A stretch of DNA of 64,000 nt from Entoloma clypeatum (taxonomy: Eukaryota; Basidiomycota; Agaricomycetes; Agaricales; Entolomataceae): the NCBI GenBank assembly GCA_963565915.1, contig OY751485.1, positions 3,286,001 to 3,350,000 of the forward strand. The letters are read 5' to 3'. The translations under genes and the position numbers were made by a program. This document shows, piece after piece, positions 20,709-31,899 of the stretch. Below the pieces are notes generated by a model. It did no database searches. It was not told the DNA's origin and saw only the letters and a list, made by a program, of their open reading frames with translations. Numbering within the stretch: position 1 is the stretch's first letter; every line of letters begins with the position of its first letter.

Positions 20709-23700
20709 TATAACTGCAGACAATAGAACCTATGTCATCCCTGCCAAGCGAGCCGCTGTGTCAACTAAGATTGTGAAGGGAGATAAACCTCCAAAAAGAC
20801 GAGAAATCAGGCTGTTAGCTCAGCTCAAAACACGATGAGGACCAAAAGTTATCCGACCTGAGATTGACAGCGGATGTGAACGCACATGCATCCATCCCAG
20901 AATAGTACGCGAACAGAACCTCCCCACGCGAGGAATACCACCCATAGCAATTCTGAATGCGGATGGATCACCAAATCGACAACAGAAAGCGAGCCAACTT
21001 GCCGAAGTCAAACTGGATTTGGGAGCACATCAGGAAACCATGGAAGCAATGGTACTGGACATTGGGAGAATGGACATGCTCTTGGGACATGACTGGTTGG
21101 TACACCACAACCCCACAATCAATTGGACAACCGGCGCTGTAACATTTAACCAGTGCCCAACAACATGTCGAACCAAACACTCGGATTTCAGGATTAACCT
21201 TAATGGTCACAAACACCGGGTTCGCATGGTTGAGGTGCACGACAAAGATGCACCCAGGAGGTCGGATCAGAAATGGAAGCCTGGAGACCCTATTTTGGAA
21301 GCCGTCACTCCCACACCACCTCCCACAACCAAACGACCCTCATATGTTGAACGATTTGCTCATCTCTTTGAGAAAGAGAACTTTGATAAGATCCCAAAGG
21401 AGAGGGAATGGGACCATGGTATCGAACTTACACCAGACGCACCAAAGGAACTAGGGGGAAATACATATCCTATGATGCAAAAGGAACAAGAGGAATTGGA
21501 CGCATTCATTGATGAGGGTCTAGCAACAGGAAAGATCCGCCCGTCCAAATCCCCTTACGCCTCCCCTTGCTTCTTCATCAACAAGAAGGATGGCTCCAAA
21601 CGATTGGTACAAGATTACCGCATGGTCAATAAATTCACGGTCAAAGACAAGTTCCCACTCCCACAAATATCCGATCTCTTGGATGTACTGAAAGATGCGG
21701 TCTACTTCAATAAAATGGACATCATGTGGGGCTATAACAATGTCTGGATTAAGGAGGGCAATGAATGGAAAGCTGCCTTCCTCACCAGTCGAGGATTGTT
21801 CAAACCATTGGTCATGTTTTTTGGTCTTTGCAACTCCCCAGGAACGTTCTCTCGAATGATGGCAAGTCTATTCCGGGACCAGATCCGCCGACGTATCTGC
21901 ATGATCTACATGGATGACATTGTGGTTATCGGTAAAACCAGGGAAGAACTCGCGCGAAACACCAAAGAAATCCTACAGATCCTATCGGACAATGATTTGT
22001 TCCTAAAGGAGAAGAAGTGTTTATGGGAAGTAACGAAATGTCCTATATTGGGATATGTGGTTGGTGAGGGATGTGTTGAGATGGAAACTGAGAAGGTGGA
22101 TACAATTCGAAACTGGCGAGCACCCACATCAAAAAAGGAAGTTCAGAAGTTCCTTGGATTTGCTAACTTCTATCGACGTTTTATTGAAGGGTACTCAAAC
22201 ATCGCGAAACCTCTCACCGCGCTCACAGGCGGTACGGCATTTACTTGGGGACCAACAGAGCAGCAAGCTTTTGAAGGTCTCATATGGGCAATTACATCGG
22301 CACCAGTCTTGGCATTACCAAAACCAGAGGGACAGTTCAGGGTTGAAACCGATGCATCGGGCTATGCAATTGGAGCAGTACTCTCTCAGAAGCAAGACGA
22401 CAAATGGCACCCCATCGCATTCTTGTTGCGGACCATGTCCGTGGCCAAACAGAACTACGAGATATATGACAAGGAACTTCTGGCGGTTGTGGAAGCATTA
22501 AAAGATTGGAGACACTATCTGCTCGAAGCCAGGGAACATTTCGAAATCTTGACCGATCACAAGAACCTGGAATATTTCCGTCGTCCTCAGGACCTGAATC
22601 AATGACAGTGACACTGGAAAATGAAGTTACAAGACTATGACTTTGAATTACGGCATGTGCCTGGCAAGACCAATGCGAAAGCGGACATCCTGTCACACTT
22701 ATCCTGGTATGAAGCGGAACTCGAACCACAGGACAGTGACCAAATGCTCAAGGAGGGACTATTCTTGAAACGGTTGGAATCAGAAGATGTGGTACAAATG
22801 GAGATGTTCACGGAGGAACAATTCTTTGAAGGGGGTGAGACATCTGATTCCATCAAAATTGGAAACATCACAACCATCGAAAACCCATGGATCGCACACA
22901 TCAAGGCTTCGAACCGCATGGAGACAGAAGTAGCGCAGGGCCTAAAAAAGAATCCTCATTGGTATCAACAGGAGAATGGGATCACCTATGCAGGAGAATG
23001 AGTCTATGTCCCGCCAGATCCACAATTACGACAAGAATTGATGTTCGAGTCACACGATGCACCAGTGGCTGGACATCCAGGACAGTACCAGACACATGAA
23101 CTCCTCACTCGCACCTACTGGTGGCCTACCATACTGCATGATGTGAAGAAGTACGTGAAGGGTTGCGACACTTGTCAACGCAACAAGATTAACCAACAAA
23201 AGCGACATGCTCCACTACATCCCCATGCAGCACCAAGTCACCCATGGAAAGACATAGGAATCGACGTTGTGGGACTGATACCAGAATCTGATGGAAAAAA
23301 CGCAATTCTGGTCATCACAGATAGACATTCGAAGATGCTTCACCTCATTCTGACAACCGTGGAACTATCAGCTGAAGGATTAGCCAAGATCTATCGGGAT
23401 CAGATATGGAAGCTTCATGGGATCCCCAAGAAGATCATCAGCGATACGGGACCGCAGTTCGCCGTGAAGTTCATGGAGATACTCTGCCGCATGCTAGGGA
23501 TCAAGAGGAACCTGTCCACCGCATACCACCCACAGACTGATGGACAGGCCGAGCGATCGCATCAGGAGACAGAAGCGTTCTTACGAAACTTTGTCAACCA
23601 TCTATAGGATGATTGGGCTGAATGGATCGCAATCGCAGAGTTCCAGTACAATGACAAAGAACATCAGGCGACGAAGCACACCCCATTCTACCTCAACTAC

Positions 23701-24309
23701 GGTTTACATCCATGGAAGGGAGAGCTCGTGTTAGAAGATACCAATCCGGCTGCCAACGACTTCTTGAAAAAACTCAAACAGGCACAAGAAGAAGCCAATG
23801 CAGTGCTGAAACAAGCACAGGATCAGATGAAGAAGACAGTTGACACACGGCGAAGTCTGTCTCGGAACTACCACATCGGAGACAAGGTGTGGCTGGAAGG
23901 GACTAACATCAGGACCGATCGCCCCTCAAAGAAACTTGATGCACTCCGACATGGACCATTCAAAGTCCTAGAGAAGAAAGGAGCTAGCGCGTAGCTTCTT
24001 GATCTTCCAAAGACCTGGAAGATGATTCACCCTGTGTTCAACGAGACCCTGTTGTCACCATATGAAACTCCGAAGTACGCCATCCAGAAAAAGAAACCAG
24101 CCCCTGATCCGATCATTGTCGAAGGACGAGAAGAGTACCATGTGTCTACGATCCTAGACTCTCGAAAGTTCCGCGGAAAGATCCAGTACCTCGTCCAGTG
24201 GGAAGGATATGGTCCAGAAGAGAACACATGGGAACCTTGAGCTAATGTTCAGAATGCTCAAGATCTGATCCGTGATTTCCATCGGCAGAACCCGTCTCGC
24301 CCACGATAA
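20709..24309 (+). pseudogene. C1 pol: protease, reverse transcriptase, RNase H, integrase, chromodomain
   Basis: Protease DSGCERTCIHPRIV; a long open stretch (21019-22605) with KIRPSKSPYASPCFFINKKD and the RT active site CMIYMDDIVVIG; RNase H VETDASGYAIGAVLSQK and KNLEYFRRPQDL; integrase zinc finger HEL..GCDTCQRNK and core ISDTGPQFAVKF and AYHPQTDGQAERSHQE; chromodomain [18 protein letters not shown]. Breaks include TGA after DLNQ, after YAGE and after EWEP-type Trp-Glu-Pro text. The order RT-RH-IN-chromo marks a chromovirus. Confidence 0.93.
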
Positions 24310-24443
24310 AAGACAGCTCTTGGAATCCATGACAAGTATCGACCTCATCAGTCAACCACACACCGAGTTCCCCGCTCTAGTCTTTTTCCCTGCCCAATAT
24401 AGCCTCCCCCTTCTTCTTCTATCTCTCAACCATCCTCGCCACC

Positions 24444-24815
24444 ATGTCCAACACCACTGTTACCTCCACCTCCACCACTGACATCAACCCCGCCATCGCC
24501 GCCCTCATGAATGAAGCACTCTCCATGAGAGACCAAATCCATCCCCTCGAAACTTCCCTTGCCGACCTCCTCCATTGCCAGATGCATATCTGGCTTCACT
24601 CACTGTCCAATCTACCTGTCACCCCGAGTCCTGAGGAAAAACAAATTCTCGGAAATTACACCAGCACCCTCGTGATCGAAAATCAATGTATTCGGCTGGC
24701 TATCAAAGGCCTCGAACTCGCCGTGGCCATCAACGAGGAGTTGATATATGATTGGAGCCTCAAGAAAAGTCCGAACTGGTCCGATCCCGGCAACAACGAG
24801 GGATGGGGACAGTGA
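24444..24815 (+). CDS. Accessory ORF of C1 between pol and the 3' LTR, unknown function
   Basis: Intact 123-codon frame starting MSNTTVTSTSTTDINPAIAA, mostly helical (PLETSLADLLHCQMHIWLHS; LAIKGLELAVAINEELIYD) and ending GNNEGWGQ just before the LTR. It has no signal peptide or membrane span, so it is not an obvious envelope. A pyrimidine-rich tract (CTCCCCCTTCTTCTTC) and a CCACCATG start context precede it, which looks like its own fungal promoter and start. The frame is open although gag and pol in the same copy are broken. No family recognised. Confidence 0.65.
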   Translation: MSNTTVTSTSTTDINPAIAALMNEALSMRDQIHPLETSLADLLHCQMHIWLHSLSNLPVTPSPEEKQILGNYTSTLVIENQCIRLAIKGLELAVAINEELIYDWSLKKSPNWSDPGNNEGWGQ

Positions 24816-24849
24816 CTCTGTGAGGACACAGAGCTTGGAGAGGGGAACA

Positions 24850-25251
24850 TGTTACGGACTCTACGGTATGAGGACCATGTCAGAGCTTTTACTTATCAGC
24901 CCGACTCGGCGCCCTCTTACGAACTTACTATGTCTAATGTCTACTTTCGCAACCTTCGATTCCCAGTCTGACTCATTACATTACTTCGTCATCCCCTTTA
25001 GTATACTTCACTCCCGCGCTGACTCGCTTTCCGCAGTCAGCTTACTCACTGTACATAGCCTTCCGCAGTCGCCTTACTCATGCGCACTGCCTTCCGCAGT
25101 ACTGACTCATCCGCTACCGCCTATAGTCAGTACCTATATAAACCTCTTGTACTATAGTAGATTCCTTAGATTTAGCAATCACTTTGCTCTTCGCCTTTCC
25201 ACTTTCCTGCGTACTCTGCCCGAACCTTGGAACGGTTTGTTAAGCATAATA
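24850..25251 (+). repeat. 3' LTR of C1
   Basis: TGTTACGGACTC to AAGCATAATA; the last dinucleotide CA has mutated to TA. Followed by TSD copy TTCCT. Confidence 0.9.
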
Positions 25252-25256
25252 TTCCT

Positions 25257-25981
25257 CCAGCACGCGGATTACAGCCAGCATCTCCTTGTCATGAATTTCA
25301 TAGTTGCGTTCCACTGGGCTAAGGCTTTTGGAATAAAACACGACAGGGTGCCACTTACCGTCCTCCAACAGTTGGGACAGTACCGCTCCAGTTGCAAAGT
25401 CGGAGCTATCCGCTTCGACTCGCCACTCCTTGCTGTGGTCGGGGAGGACAAGTATCGGAGTGGAGGTGATCCTCCGCTTCAGACCTCCGAAGCCCCCCAC
25501 TTCCTTGTCACCCCAGGACCATACACAGCCCTTGGTTGTGAGTTGGAATAGAGGATGTGCGATGTTGGAGAACCCTTGGATGAAATGACAATAGAAGTTA
25601 GTGAATCCTAGAAAGGACTGTACCTCCTGCATGTTAGTTGGAGTTGGCCACTCCGACACTCCGGCGACTTTGACGGGGTCCATTTCAACACATCCTTTCT
25701 CAATAATAAGGCCAAGGTATTCAATCAATGTCTGTTCGAATTCACACTTCTCCGGTTTGAGATACAACCCATGTTGTCGGAGCCACTCTAATACTATGCG
25801 TGTGATCCTCTGATGCTCCGACAGGTCTGACGTAAAGATGAGACGGAGGCCAGGATGTATTGTTTCAGAAGTCGTCGTTCCCATTTTCGGAGTCGGGGTC
25901 AGACGACTTTCAGAGTTGGGGTAGGTGTGACTGAGGGTTCATTCTGCGCCAAGTCATAGGGAGAAGAAGTAAAATCTGATT
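25257..25981 (-). pseudogene. A(-) pol fragment: RT end and RNase H, fused to the start of pol by deletion
   Basis: LYLKPEKCEFEQTLIEYLG and VQSFLGFTNFYCHFIQGF (RT thumb), then WRVEADSSDFATGAVLSQ (RNase H). Upstream in coding direction the text jumps from the pol linker (GTTTSETIHPG) to LRLIFTSDLSEHQ, skipping protease and most of RT. Confidence 0.85.
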
Positions 25982-28290
25982 CCGTTGTTCATCTTCCTCC
26001 TCCCACCACGTGCACAGCCACCAGTGGAGCCAACACCTCGCTTTATCGCCACATCGCGCGACATCCAGCACTCTGATTGGTATCAAAACACTCTCCAGGC
26101 CTCCTCCCTGTCATTGTGTATACAATGGCATCGAGATCAGGCCGATCCAGAGGTCGGGGGGGTCGGGGGGGGGGGGGGGGGGGGGGCACCTGCTCCCTCT
26201 CATGCTCCAACTCCCAGCCTTTCGCAACAGGACGAATCCATGTGGAGTGAACTCCCCCAGGAGCCGTCCGCTCTCTCTAGCATGACCAACTGGCGCTACA
26301 AAACCTCCACTGAACATAATGCTCACTCCCAAGCTGAAGCTCGTGCTCACACTCCGCCATCTGCAAGTGTGTCCCCTCAAGTCCAAAAGAAGGCCTGACA
26401 GGGGTCGAGCCCTGGCTCCCCCTCTCCCTCTCCCTCTCCTCTGTCCTCTCTCGAGCGAGTTACCGCCCTCTCGCCCCTCCTAGGATCCGTGGTTGAACGC
26501 CTGGATCAATTTATTCAGAATAACTCCTCTGGCACTGGGGCAGTTCCCAACAGCGTCGACATTGAAGCGGCCACCCAGGTCTTTGGCTATCTGGTAGAGT
26601 GGGTGAGTAAACCCGAGACTCTCCAACATTTTCGTGACAATCCAGGTGCAAAGGACCTTTTTGGTCCTGTCTACCAACACATGGCGATGAAGTTTAACGA
26701 CATCGGCCTTTACACCCCAGCGGAAGCTGTGGCTGCTTTGCCTCCCCCTCCCCCTCCTCTGACACGTCGGCCCCCCCGACCCCCTCCTCCTCAATCTCCT
26801 CCCCCCACTGCCCCTGCGGCAGCGCTGGTTAATCCGGCTGCTGGTGCTGCTACAGGTGGTGGTGCCATGGACCTGGACGTGGAACCCCCCGGACCGAACC
26901 ATGCCCCTGCTGGCCCCCCTCGCCCTCCCCCCTCCAGTCGCAAGAGGCCGCCTCGTGCTGCTCAGGCACCTAGTGGCCCCCCGCCTCCTCCTCCCCTGTG
27001 AACCCCCAACCTGGGCAGAAAACACCTCCTGTTGCTAGGCGTCGCCCTTACAACACGTCCAACGGCCCCTCACGCCGCTCCATCGTTGTTGTCGTGGATG
27101 CGAAGGATACTATGGTAGACTTTCTCCCACTGGCCACATGCATCTCTCGCCATGTCGACTCATTCCAGAGCTCAATCATGGTCGAATCCTTCCGCCTGGC
27201 TTATGGTGGGCTCTGCCTCACCACAACCAGCGTCCCTTCCCCCTCCGACCTCTCCAGGTTGGAAACCTTCGTATGCTCTGTCGTTCCTGAAGGATCCACA
27301 GTCCGTTGCGAGGTGCCTTCATCCCGCTCATTCTGTAAACTTGTAGGTGTCCCATTTTACCGTGGTGACAGACCTATCACCTCCAAGGATGCTGAAAGCA
27401 CCCTCCACTCTTCTGTCTTCAAAGACAGCATCCGCCTTGCGGCCCCACCCCGGATCGTTCATGATTCCAGGTGCGCCAACACATGCACCATCTATTTCAA
27501 CATCTGGGACTCCCAAACTGGCTCCCGGATGAAGACATTCGTCAACCGCTCCCTAAAATTGGGGACGATGGTCTGCTTCTTCCGAAAGGCCTCCATGAAG
27601 ATTGGTATGCCTCTCTGCACCCGCTGCTGTTCGTGGGGACATAACACGAACTTCTGCAACTCCACGCGTGTATTCTGCCCCATTTGTAGGGGTCCTCACC
27701 GCGAAGAAAACCATCGCTCTCTTGCCACCTGCTGCAAGGGACGCCCTGATGTGAACCCTCCCGCTCCTCCCACCGCCGAGGGGACTCCTTGTCCTCACAA
27801 TGCTCATTGCAAGAACTGCAGCAAACCTCATGCTGCCAACTCTCCACGCTGCCAGTTTTGGCAGCACTGTTTTGACCGGGGCTGGATCATGGCCTGATAT
27901 TCGAGGGGCGAGCCATCTGGGCTCGACCTCCATGTACATCCCTTGACCGGGGAAACCGGTACTCGTCAGAAAGCTCCTGCCTCTCGCCGCGGCCGTGATG
28001 ATGGGGAGGTGTGAACTGGTCATGGGGATGCCTAAAGTCATACTCCCCTCAAGGAGTATCCAGCTACATGTATGTCGTCTCTCTCTACATATCATGTTAC
28101 TTTTGGTGTATGCTCTCCTCTGTAGTCCCTTGATTGCATCTTATTGCTGTACCGTCTTTTCTATTTTTTGGACATTTCTGTGCTAGCCCACATGCACGTT
28201 AAAATTCTTTACTGCCGACCTGTAGTAGTAGGCGACCGGACTGCCCTCAGGGTACTGGTATATAAATTGTTGACACCAAAAAAAAAAAAA
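25982..28290 (+). mobile_element. LINE copy carrying only ORF1 and 3' UTR
   Basis: Flanked by a perfect 15-bp TSD, AAGTAAAATCTGATT (25967-25981 and 28291-28305), with a 14-nt poly-A directly before the right copy. Its end, TATATAAATTGTTGACA, matches the 3' tail of the long LINE at 57306-61550. After ORF1 there is only ~390 bp of 3' UTR; no endonuclease or RT is present. It is inserted in element A(-). Confidence 0.88.
26125..27897 (+). pseudogene. LINE ORF1 (gag-like RNA-binding protein), frameshifted
   Basis: Starts MASRSGRSRGRGGRGGGG, then a ~20-nt G tract near 26166 shifts frame. Pro-rich middle with EAATQVFGYLVEWVSKPETL and many PPPP runs; a second shift near 27000. The C-terminal part (RRSIVVVVDAKDTMVDF; MVESFRLAYGGLCLTT) ends in three zinc knuckles: CTRCCSWGHNTNFC, CPICRGPHREENH and CKNCSKPHAANSPRC. 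Typical of Tad/L1-type fungal LINE ORF1. Confidence 0.85.
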
Positions 28291-28305
28291 AAGTAAAATC
28301 TGATT

Positions 28306-28614
28306 CATCTATAGACAAGGAAGCATAACGATTGCTAGTGGACAACGAGGGCACACCATTCACTCGTTGTCGGGGGGAAAATCCTCTTGTTTGTCTTCCA
28401 CTTGCTCCGACGCTCCAGCGACGTTGGAGGTAGACGCCACTGCATCTTTAGCGGCTAGTTGGTCCATCATGTACTCCTCCTGTTCGTCCAATGTCATGAA
28501 TCAGATGTCGAATCAGAGTGGACACTCGCAACTGAAATGACCAGTTTTACCACATCTGAAGCATACATTGGTGTTCTTACCCCTGATGTGAGAGGCATCG
28601 ATATCCATTGCATT
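28306..28614 (-). pseudogene. A(-) gag C-terminal fragment
   Basis: Continues A(-) after the LINE. On the - strand it encodes the CCHC knuckle region (CFRCGKTGHFS in the intact A(+) copy) to the acidic tail ending at the gag stop. It stops abruptly at 28614 at text GCATT, where a TAGTGTTT-ended repeat begins. Confidence 0.85.
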
Positions 28615-28869
28615 TAGTGTTTCAAGGTCCAGTTTACCTTCATTGATTTCAGACCGAGACCGGACGGGACCGAACCGGTGAGAGACTGGACCGCTGGTCT
28701 CGGTTTTTAAGGTTTCGGATCACAGCTGGTCTTTGGTTCACTCAAAACTTTAGAGTTTGAAAGACTGGTCAAAGACCGGTTCAGATCGGTTTAAACCGGT
28801 ATTTTCCATGGAACAATCCGAGGATCTGAAATCAATGTCTCGAAATGGCAAGTACAAAATTTCTGCCAC

Positions 28870-28952
28870 AAGAAAGACTTGAACTCTGAACTTCTATAGT
28901 ATAAAGGATTCTTTTAACACCACTTAACCAACTGAGCCACAAGACCATATTT
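28870..28952 (-). other. tRNA-derived sequence (SINE head or tRNA relic)
   Basis: The - strand reads GGTCTTGTGGCTCAGTTGG then TTAAG. TGGCTCAGTTGG fits the pol III A box (TRGYNNARNNGG). About 45 nt on, GAGTTCAAGTCTTTC resembles a B box. The rest does not fold into a full tRNA by eye, so it is a relic or a SINE head. Confidence 0.45.
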
Positions 28953-30109
28953 CATTGCTCACAATCACTCTACATCACAACTTTTCCACTTCCCAAATAG
29001 GCACACCTAAAAAAAAACACAAAAGGTGTGTGTGCATGCTTCCTCCTGCCTCAATCACAAGTAGACAGATTATAAATAAAATCTATAAATATATTCTGGC
29101 CTTTTCAGCATCTGTGCCCCTCATTGCAGAGTCAGCAATGGGTGGATGCGTCGTTTCGACGTTGGATGATGTGCATCACGTGTGCATCAAATGTGTCAAA
29201 TATATGTAAACAAACTCAAAAAACATCGCATTTCTCCTTAATATGGCTACACAGGAGGAAGTCAGCTTACAGACTATATCAATTATGTAGCAGAGTATCA
29301 TATGTCAATAAATATGTGTTGATTTTATGGAATGATGCCACGGATTTTAAGTCATAGAGGTGCCATGCTCTACACCAAATAATAGTGAACAATGCACAAA
29401 ATGCATCGCGCAGGCGCGCGCAGTGCCTTCCTCATGGTCTAATAATAGTTGGAAGTGATAGAACTCATAAATAGATATGTATTCACCTTCTGAAGCACTT
29501 TGTATAATTTTTAGAAGTCCAGATAAGATAGAAATAATAAAATGTGCAGATTTCAGTAAAAGTGTTATATCTCCCTAATGAATGAGCCAAATTTGAAAAA
29601 CAAATGTGCTGTGAGATCTCCTGAATGAGGAGAATCCAAAGCTGAAACAAAAAAGTTTGGTCAAATTTTCGACCTATTTTGCTCATATTCACCTCATCAA
29701 GTCCTTTAATTTTATTTGAAGGGTCTGAATAGGTTTACATACACTGTTTCAATAGCATATGTATAGTATATTTAGAATACAAATGTTGTGCAAAGGAGGA
29801 AGCTAGAAAATGTTGTTTTTTGTGTTTGAAAACACCATGCCACACTGTTCATCATGATTTACATTGTGTTTTGATGCATCAATTTGGAGCACCAACTTTC
29901 TACCATCCATAGCTCATGTATATAACTCTATATATACTTCCTATGAGTTTCTAGATATGTCTACATAAGGTAAGAATTATTTTTGTGGGTTTTGGTGCCA
30001 CAGTTTGGACATTGAGGGCACGATTTTCAACGACGTGCATGGCTCGGCAATCACCGAAAGTCGAACCATAACTGCCAGCAAAACCTTCCCACCCTTTTTT
30101 TATCCCCCA

Positions 30110-30750
30110 CCACCACTCCACTCGGCCACCACATCTGCCCAAGGGCCACTACTCGCGCATAAGGGCCACCACTCATGCCCAACGGCCCTCTCTTCCGCCC
30201 CACAGCCACCTTTCATGCCCAATGGCATCCCTTTGCACCCAATGGCATCTCTTGGTGCCCAATGGTCCCGACTCATGCCCAATGGCATCCCTTCACCCTC
30301 AATGCGTCAACCCACACCCAACGCTGTCCTTTCGCCCCCAACGCCATCCCTTCGCCCCCAATGCCGTCGACCCATGCCCAATGGCCGCCTTTCATGCCCA
30401 ACGGTCCCGACTTATGCCCACCACCATTGACCCATGCCATGCTGTCCCTTTGCCCCCAACGTCCCTTTGCCCTCAACACCATCAACCCATGCACAACGGC
30501 CACCTTTCACGCCCAATGACTGCCTCGTGTCCCCAACGGCCGCCCCTCTTGCCCAACTGCCCCAACTAGTGCCCCACGGCCCCTCTAATGCCCAATGGCC
30601 GCCTCACATCCTCAACGCCGTCGACTCACACCCAGCACCCTTCCTTCGCGCGCAACGGCCTCCCTTCGCGCCGTACGGCACCGCGCACCTGCCACGACAC
30701 ATGCCCAACGGCCCCCTTTCACACCCAACGGCATCGAGTCATGCCCCAGA
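30110..30750. repeat. Degenerate minisatellite of CCCAATGGC / CCCAACGGCC units
   Basis: Dozens of imperfect units such as ATGCCCAACGGCC and CCCAATGGCATCCC in tandem. All three frames stay open as Pro/Asn/Pro text (for example MPNGPL, APNAIP), which is why apparent ORFs occur on both strands. No gene is supported. Confidence 0.8.
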
Positions 30751-30932
30751 GCACATGGGGCTGGGTTGAGCTCACAGAGGACCAATTGAGGGAGTACGAC
30801 GTGTGAGCGCAGCATCGGGCTGTGCGCACATGTCCTTAGTCTTATTTTACTTGTAATATATTGGTTTAAACCGGTTGAGACCAGTCCGGTCTCACTTCTT
30901 TGGAGTAAATGGAACCGATGCACCGGTCTTGC

Positions 30933-31431
30933 TAGTGTTTTGAAGTCCAGTCTCAAAGACCTAGAACTGGACCAGAACCAGACTGGTAAAGACTGGTGAG
31001 AGACTGGACTGCAGTCTCAAGTTTCAGATTTTTGAGGATTGACCAGTCTCAGGTTCTTCAAATTTTGGAAAAAAAGAAGACTGGTTCAACACCAGTCTTG
31101 ATTTGAGACTCAAAAAATGTAAACTGGTCATAGGTTCATACAGGTTCATATAGGTTCACATAGATTTTGTTCATCAAAGCTTCTATAAAACATTTTGAAA
31201 TGTGTTATAAATGATATTTTGAAACAGTTTTAATAAATTGGAAAATAACCAGTTTAAACCAGTTCGAACCAGTCCTGGTTTACTTTTTTGAGAGAGGAAA
31301 GACTGGTTCACCAGTCTTTGACCAGTCCAGTCCTGGTTTCAGTTTTTTGGAGAAACCACTCAACCAGTCTTGGTTCTAGGTTCTTAATTTTTTGGGCAAA
31401 AAACCGGACTGGACTGGACTTTCAAACACTA
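30933..31431. mobile_element. hAT-like non-autonomous element (499 bp)
   Basis: Perfect 8-bp TSD GGTCTTGC at 30925-30932 and 31432-31439. Terminal inverted repeats TAGTGTTTTGAAGTCCAG and (from the right end, reversed) TAGTGTTTGAAAGTCCAG. No coding frame; the interior is made of ACTGGTCAC/CAGTCTTGG-like repeats. An 8-bp TSD with TAG...CTA ends is typical of hAT transposons. Confidence 0.8.
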
Positions 31432-31543
31432 GGTCTTGCATCGGTCTGTTTTTCGAGATCATGTGAACCGAAAAATTGGTCTCGGTCTCGGTTTCTAAAT
31501 TTTGAGGGTCAATAACCGGACCGAACCGGACTTTTAAACACTA

Positions 31544-31897
31544 GATGAAGGGCTGCTATTGGGCATGAGAGATGGCTGTTGGGCTCAACTGGAAGCTGTT
31601 GGGAATGAGGGGCGGCCATTGGGCGTGAGAGACAGCTGTTGGGCTGGACTGGAGGCTGTTGGGCATGAAGGAAGCAGTGGTGGTGGTGGTGATCACGAAG
31701 AGAGTGAATCTGTGATGGCTTCCACATTCAACAAAGTCATGTGACTTCATCAATCCTTCAAAAAGTTGAATTCTTCAGAGGTCACCATAACCTCCCATCT
31801 CATAGCCCTGATACTCCTGAGGGGTATGGAGGGTAGACTTTCTGTACCCTTATCCTTACCCCCCTCTACCCCTGACCAAAACCCTGGGGATTTGCTA
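31544..31897. repeat. Short tandem repeat of GGCTGTTGGGC type, then unassigned sequence
   Basis: 31550-31675 repeats units like GGCTGTTGGGCTCAACTGG and GGCGGCCATTGGGCGTGAG, the reverse-complement relatives of the minisatellite at 30110-30750. From 31680 to the pogo target TA at 31898 I see no gene. Confidence 0.6.
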
Positions 31898-31899
31898 TA

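Larger units (their letters stand above)
18601..25251 (+). mobile_element. Gypsy chromovirus C1, full length, decayed
   Basis: Two 402-bp LTRs (18601-19002 and 24850-25251) flank gag, pol and an extra 3' gene. The TSD TTCCT lies at 18596-18600 and 25252-25256, and the right LTR has lost its terminal CA (now TA). It is inserted in the pol gene of A(-) in the opposite orientation. A purine-rich tract (GGAGAGGGGAACA) precedes the 3' LTR. The sequence after the 5' LTR (AGTTGCTGAATC) lacks the TGG typical of a tRNA primer site. Confidence 0.92.
16334..28614 (-). mobile_element. Gypsy chromovirus A(-), with insertions and an internal deletion
   Basis: Read on the - strand: part of gag (28306-28614), an internal deletion that fuses the start of pol to the RT end (junction near 25880, at text CATCCTGGCCTCCG), RT end and RNase H (25257-25880), then RNase H to chromodomain (16832-18600), and the 3' LTR (16334-16757). 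It is interrupted by C1 (18601-25251, TSD TTCCT) and by an ORF1-only LINE (25982-28290, 15-bp TSD). The gag end is cut at 28614 by a TAGTGTTT-ended repeat. No 5' LTR is left. Confidence 0.85.
28615..31543. repeat. Composite repeat bounded by TAGTGTTT/AAACACTA ends
   Basis: The left end TAGTGTTTCAAGGTCCAG and right end GGACTTTTAAACACTA are inverted relatives of the hAT-like element nested at 30933. Near both ends the text is full of ACCGGTCT/AAACCGGT motifs. The 8 bp outside differ (ATTGCATT and GATGAAGG), so this is either not one simple insertion or has been rearranged. Inside lie AT-rich sequence without genes (28950-30000), a tRNA-like piece and a minisatellite. Confidence 0.5.

Noticed and set aside
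26159..26187. G tract as a programmed frameshift site in LINE ORF1
   Set aside because: Homopolymers this long are unstable and prone to sequencing error; a second shift further on shows the copy is simply decayed.
30005..30806. Several overlapping Pro/Asn-rich open frames that could be called secreted repeat proteins
   Set aside because: All frames on both strands stay open because the DNA is a degenerate minisatellite; there is no start context, intron or signal peptide.
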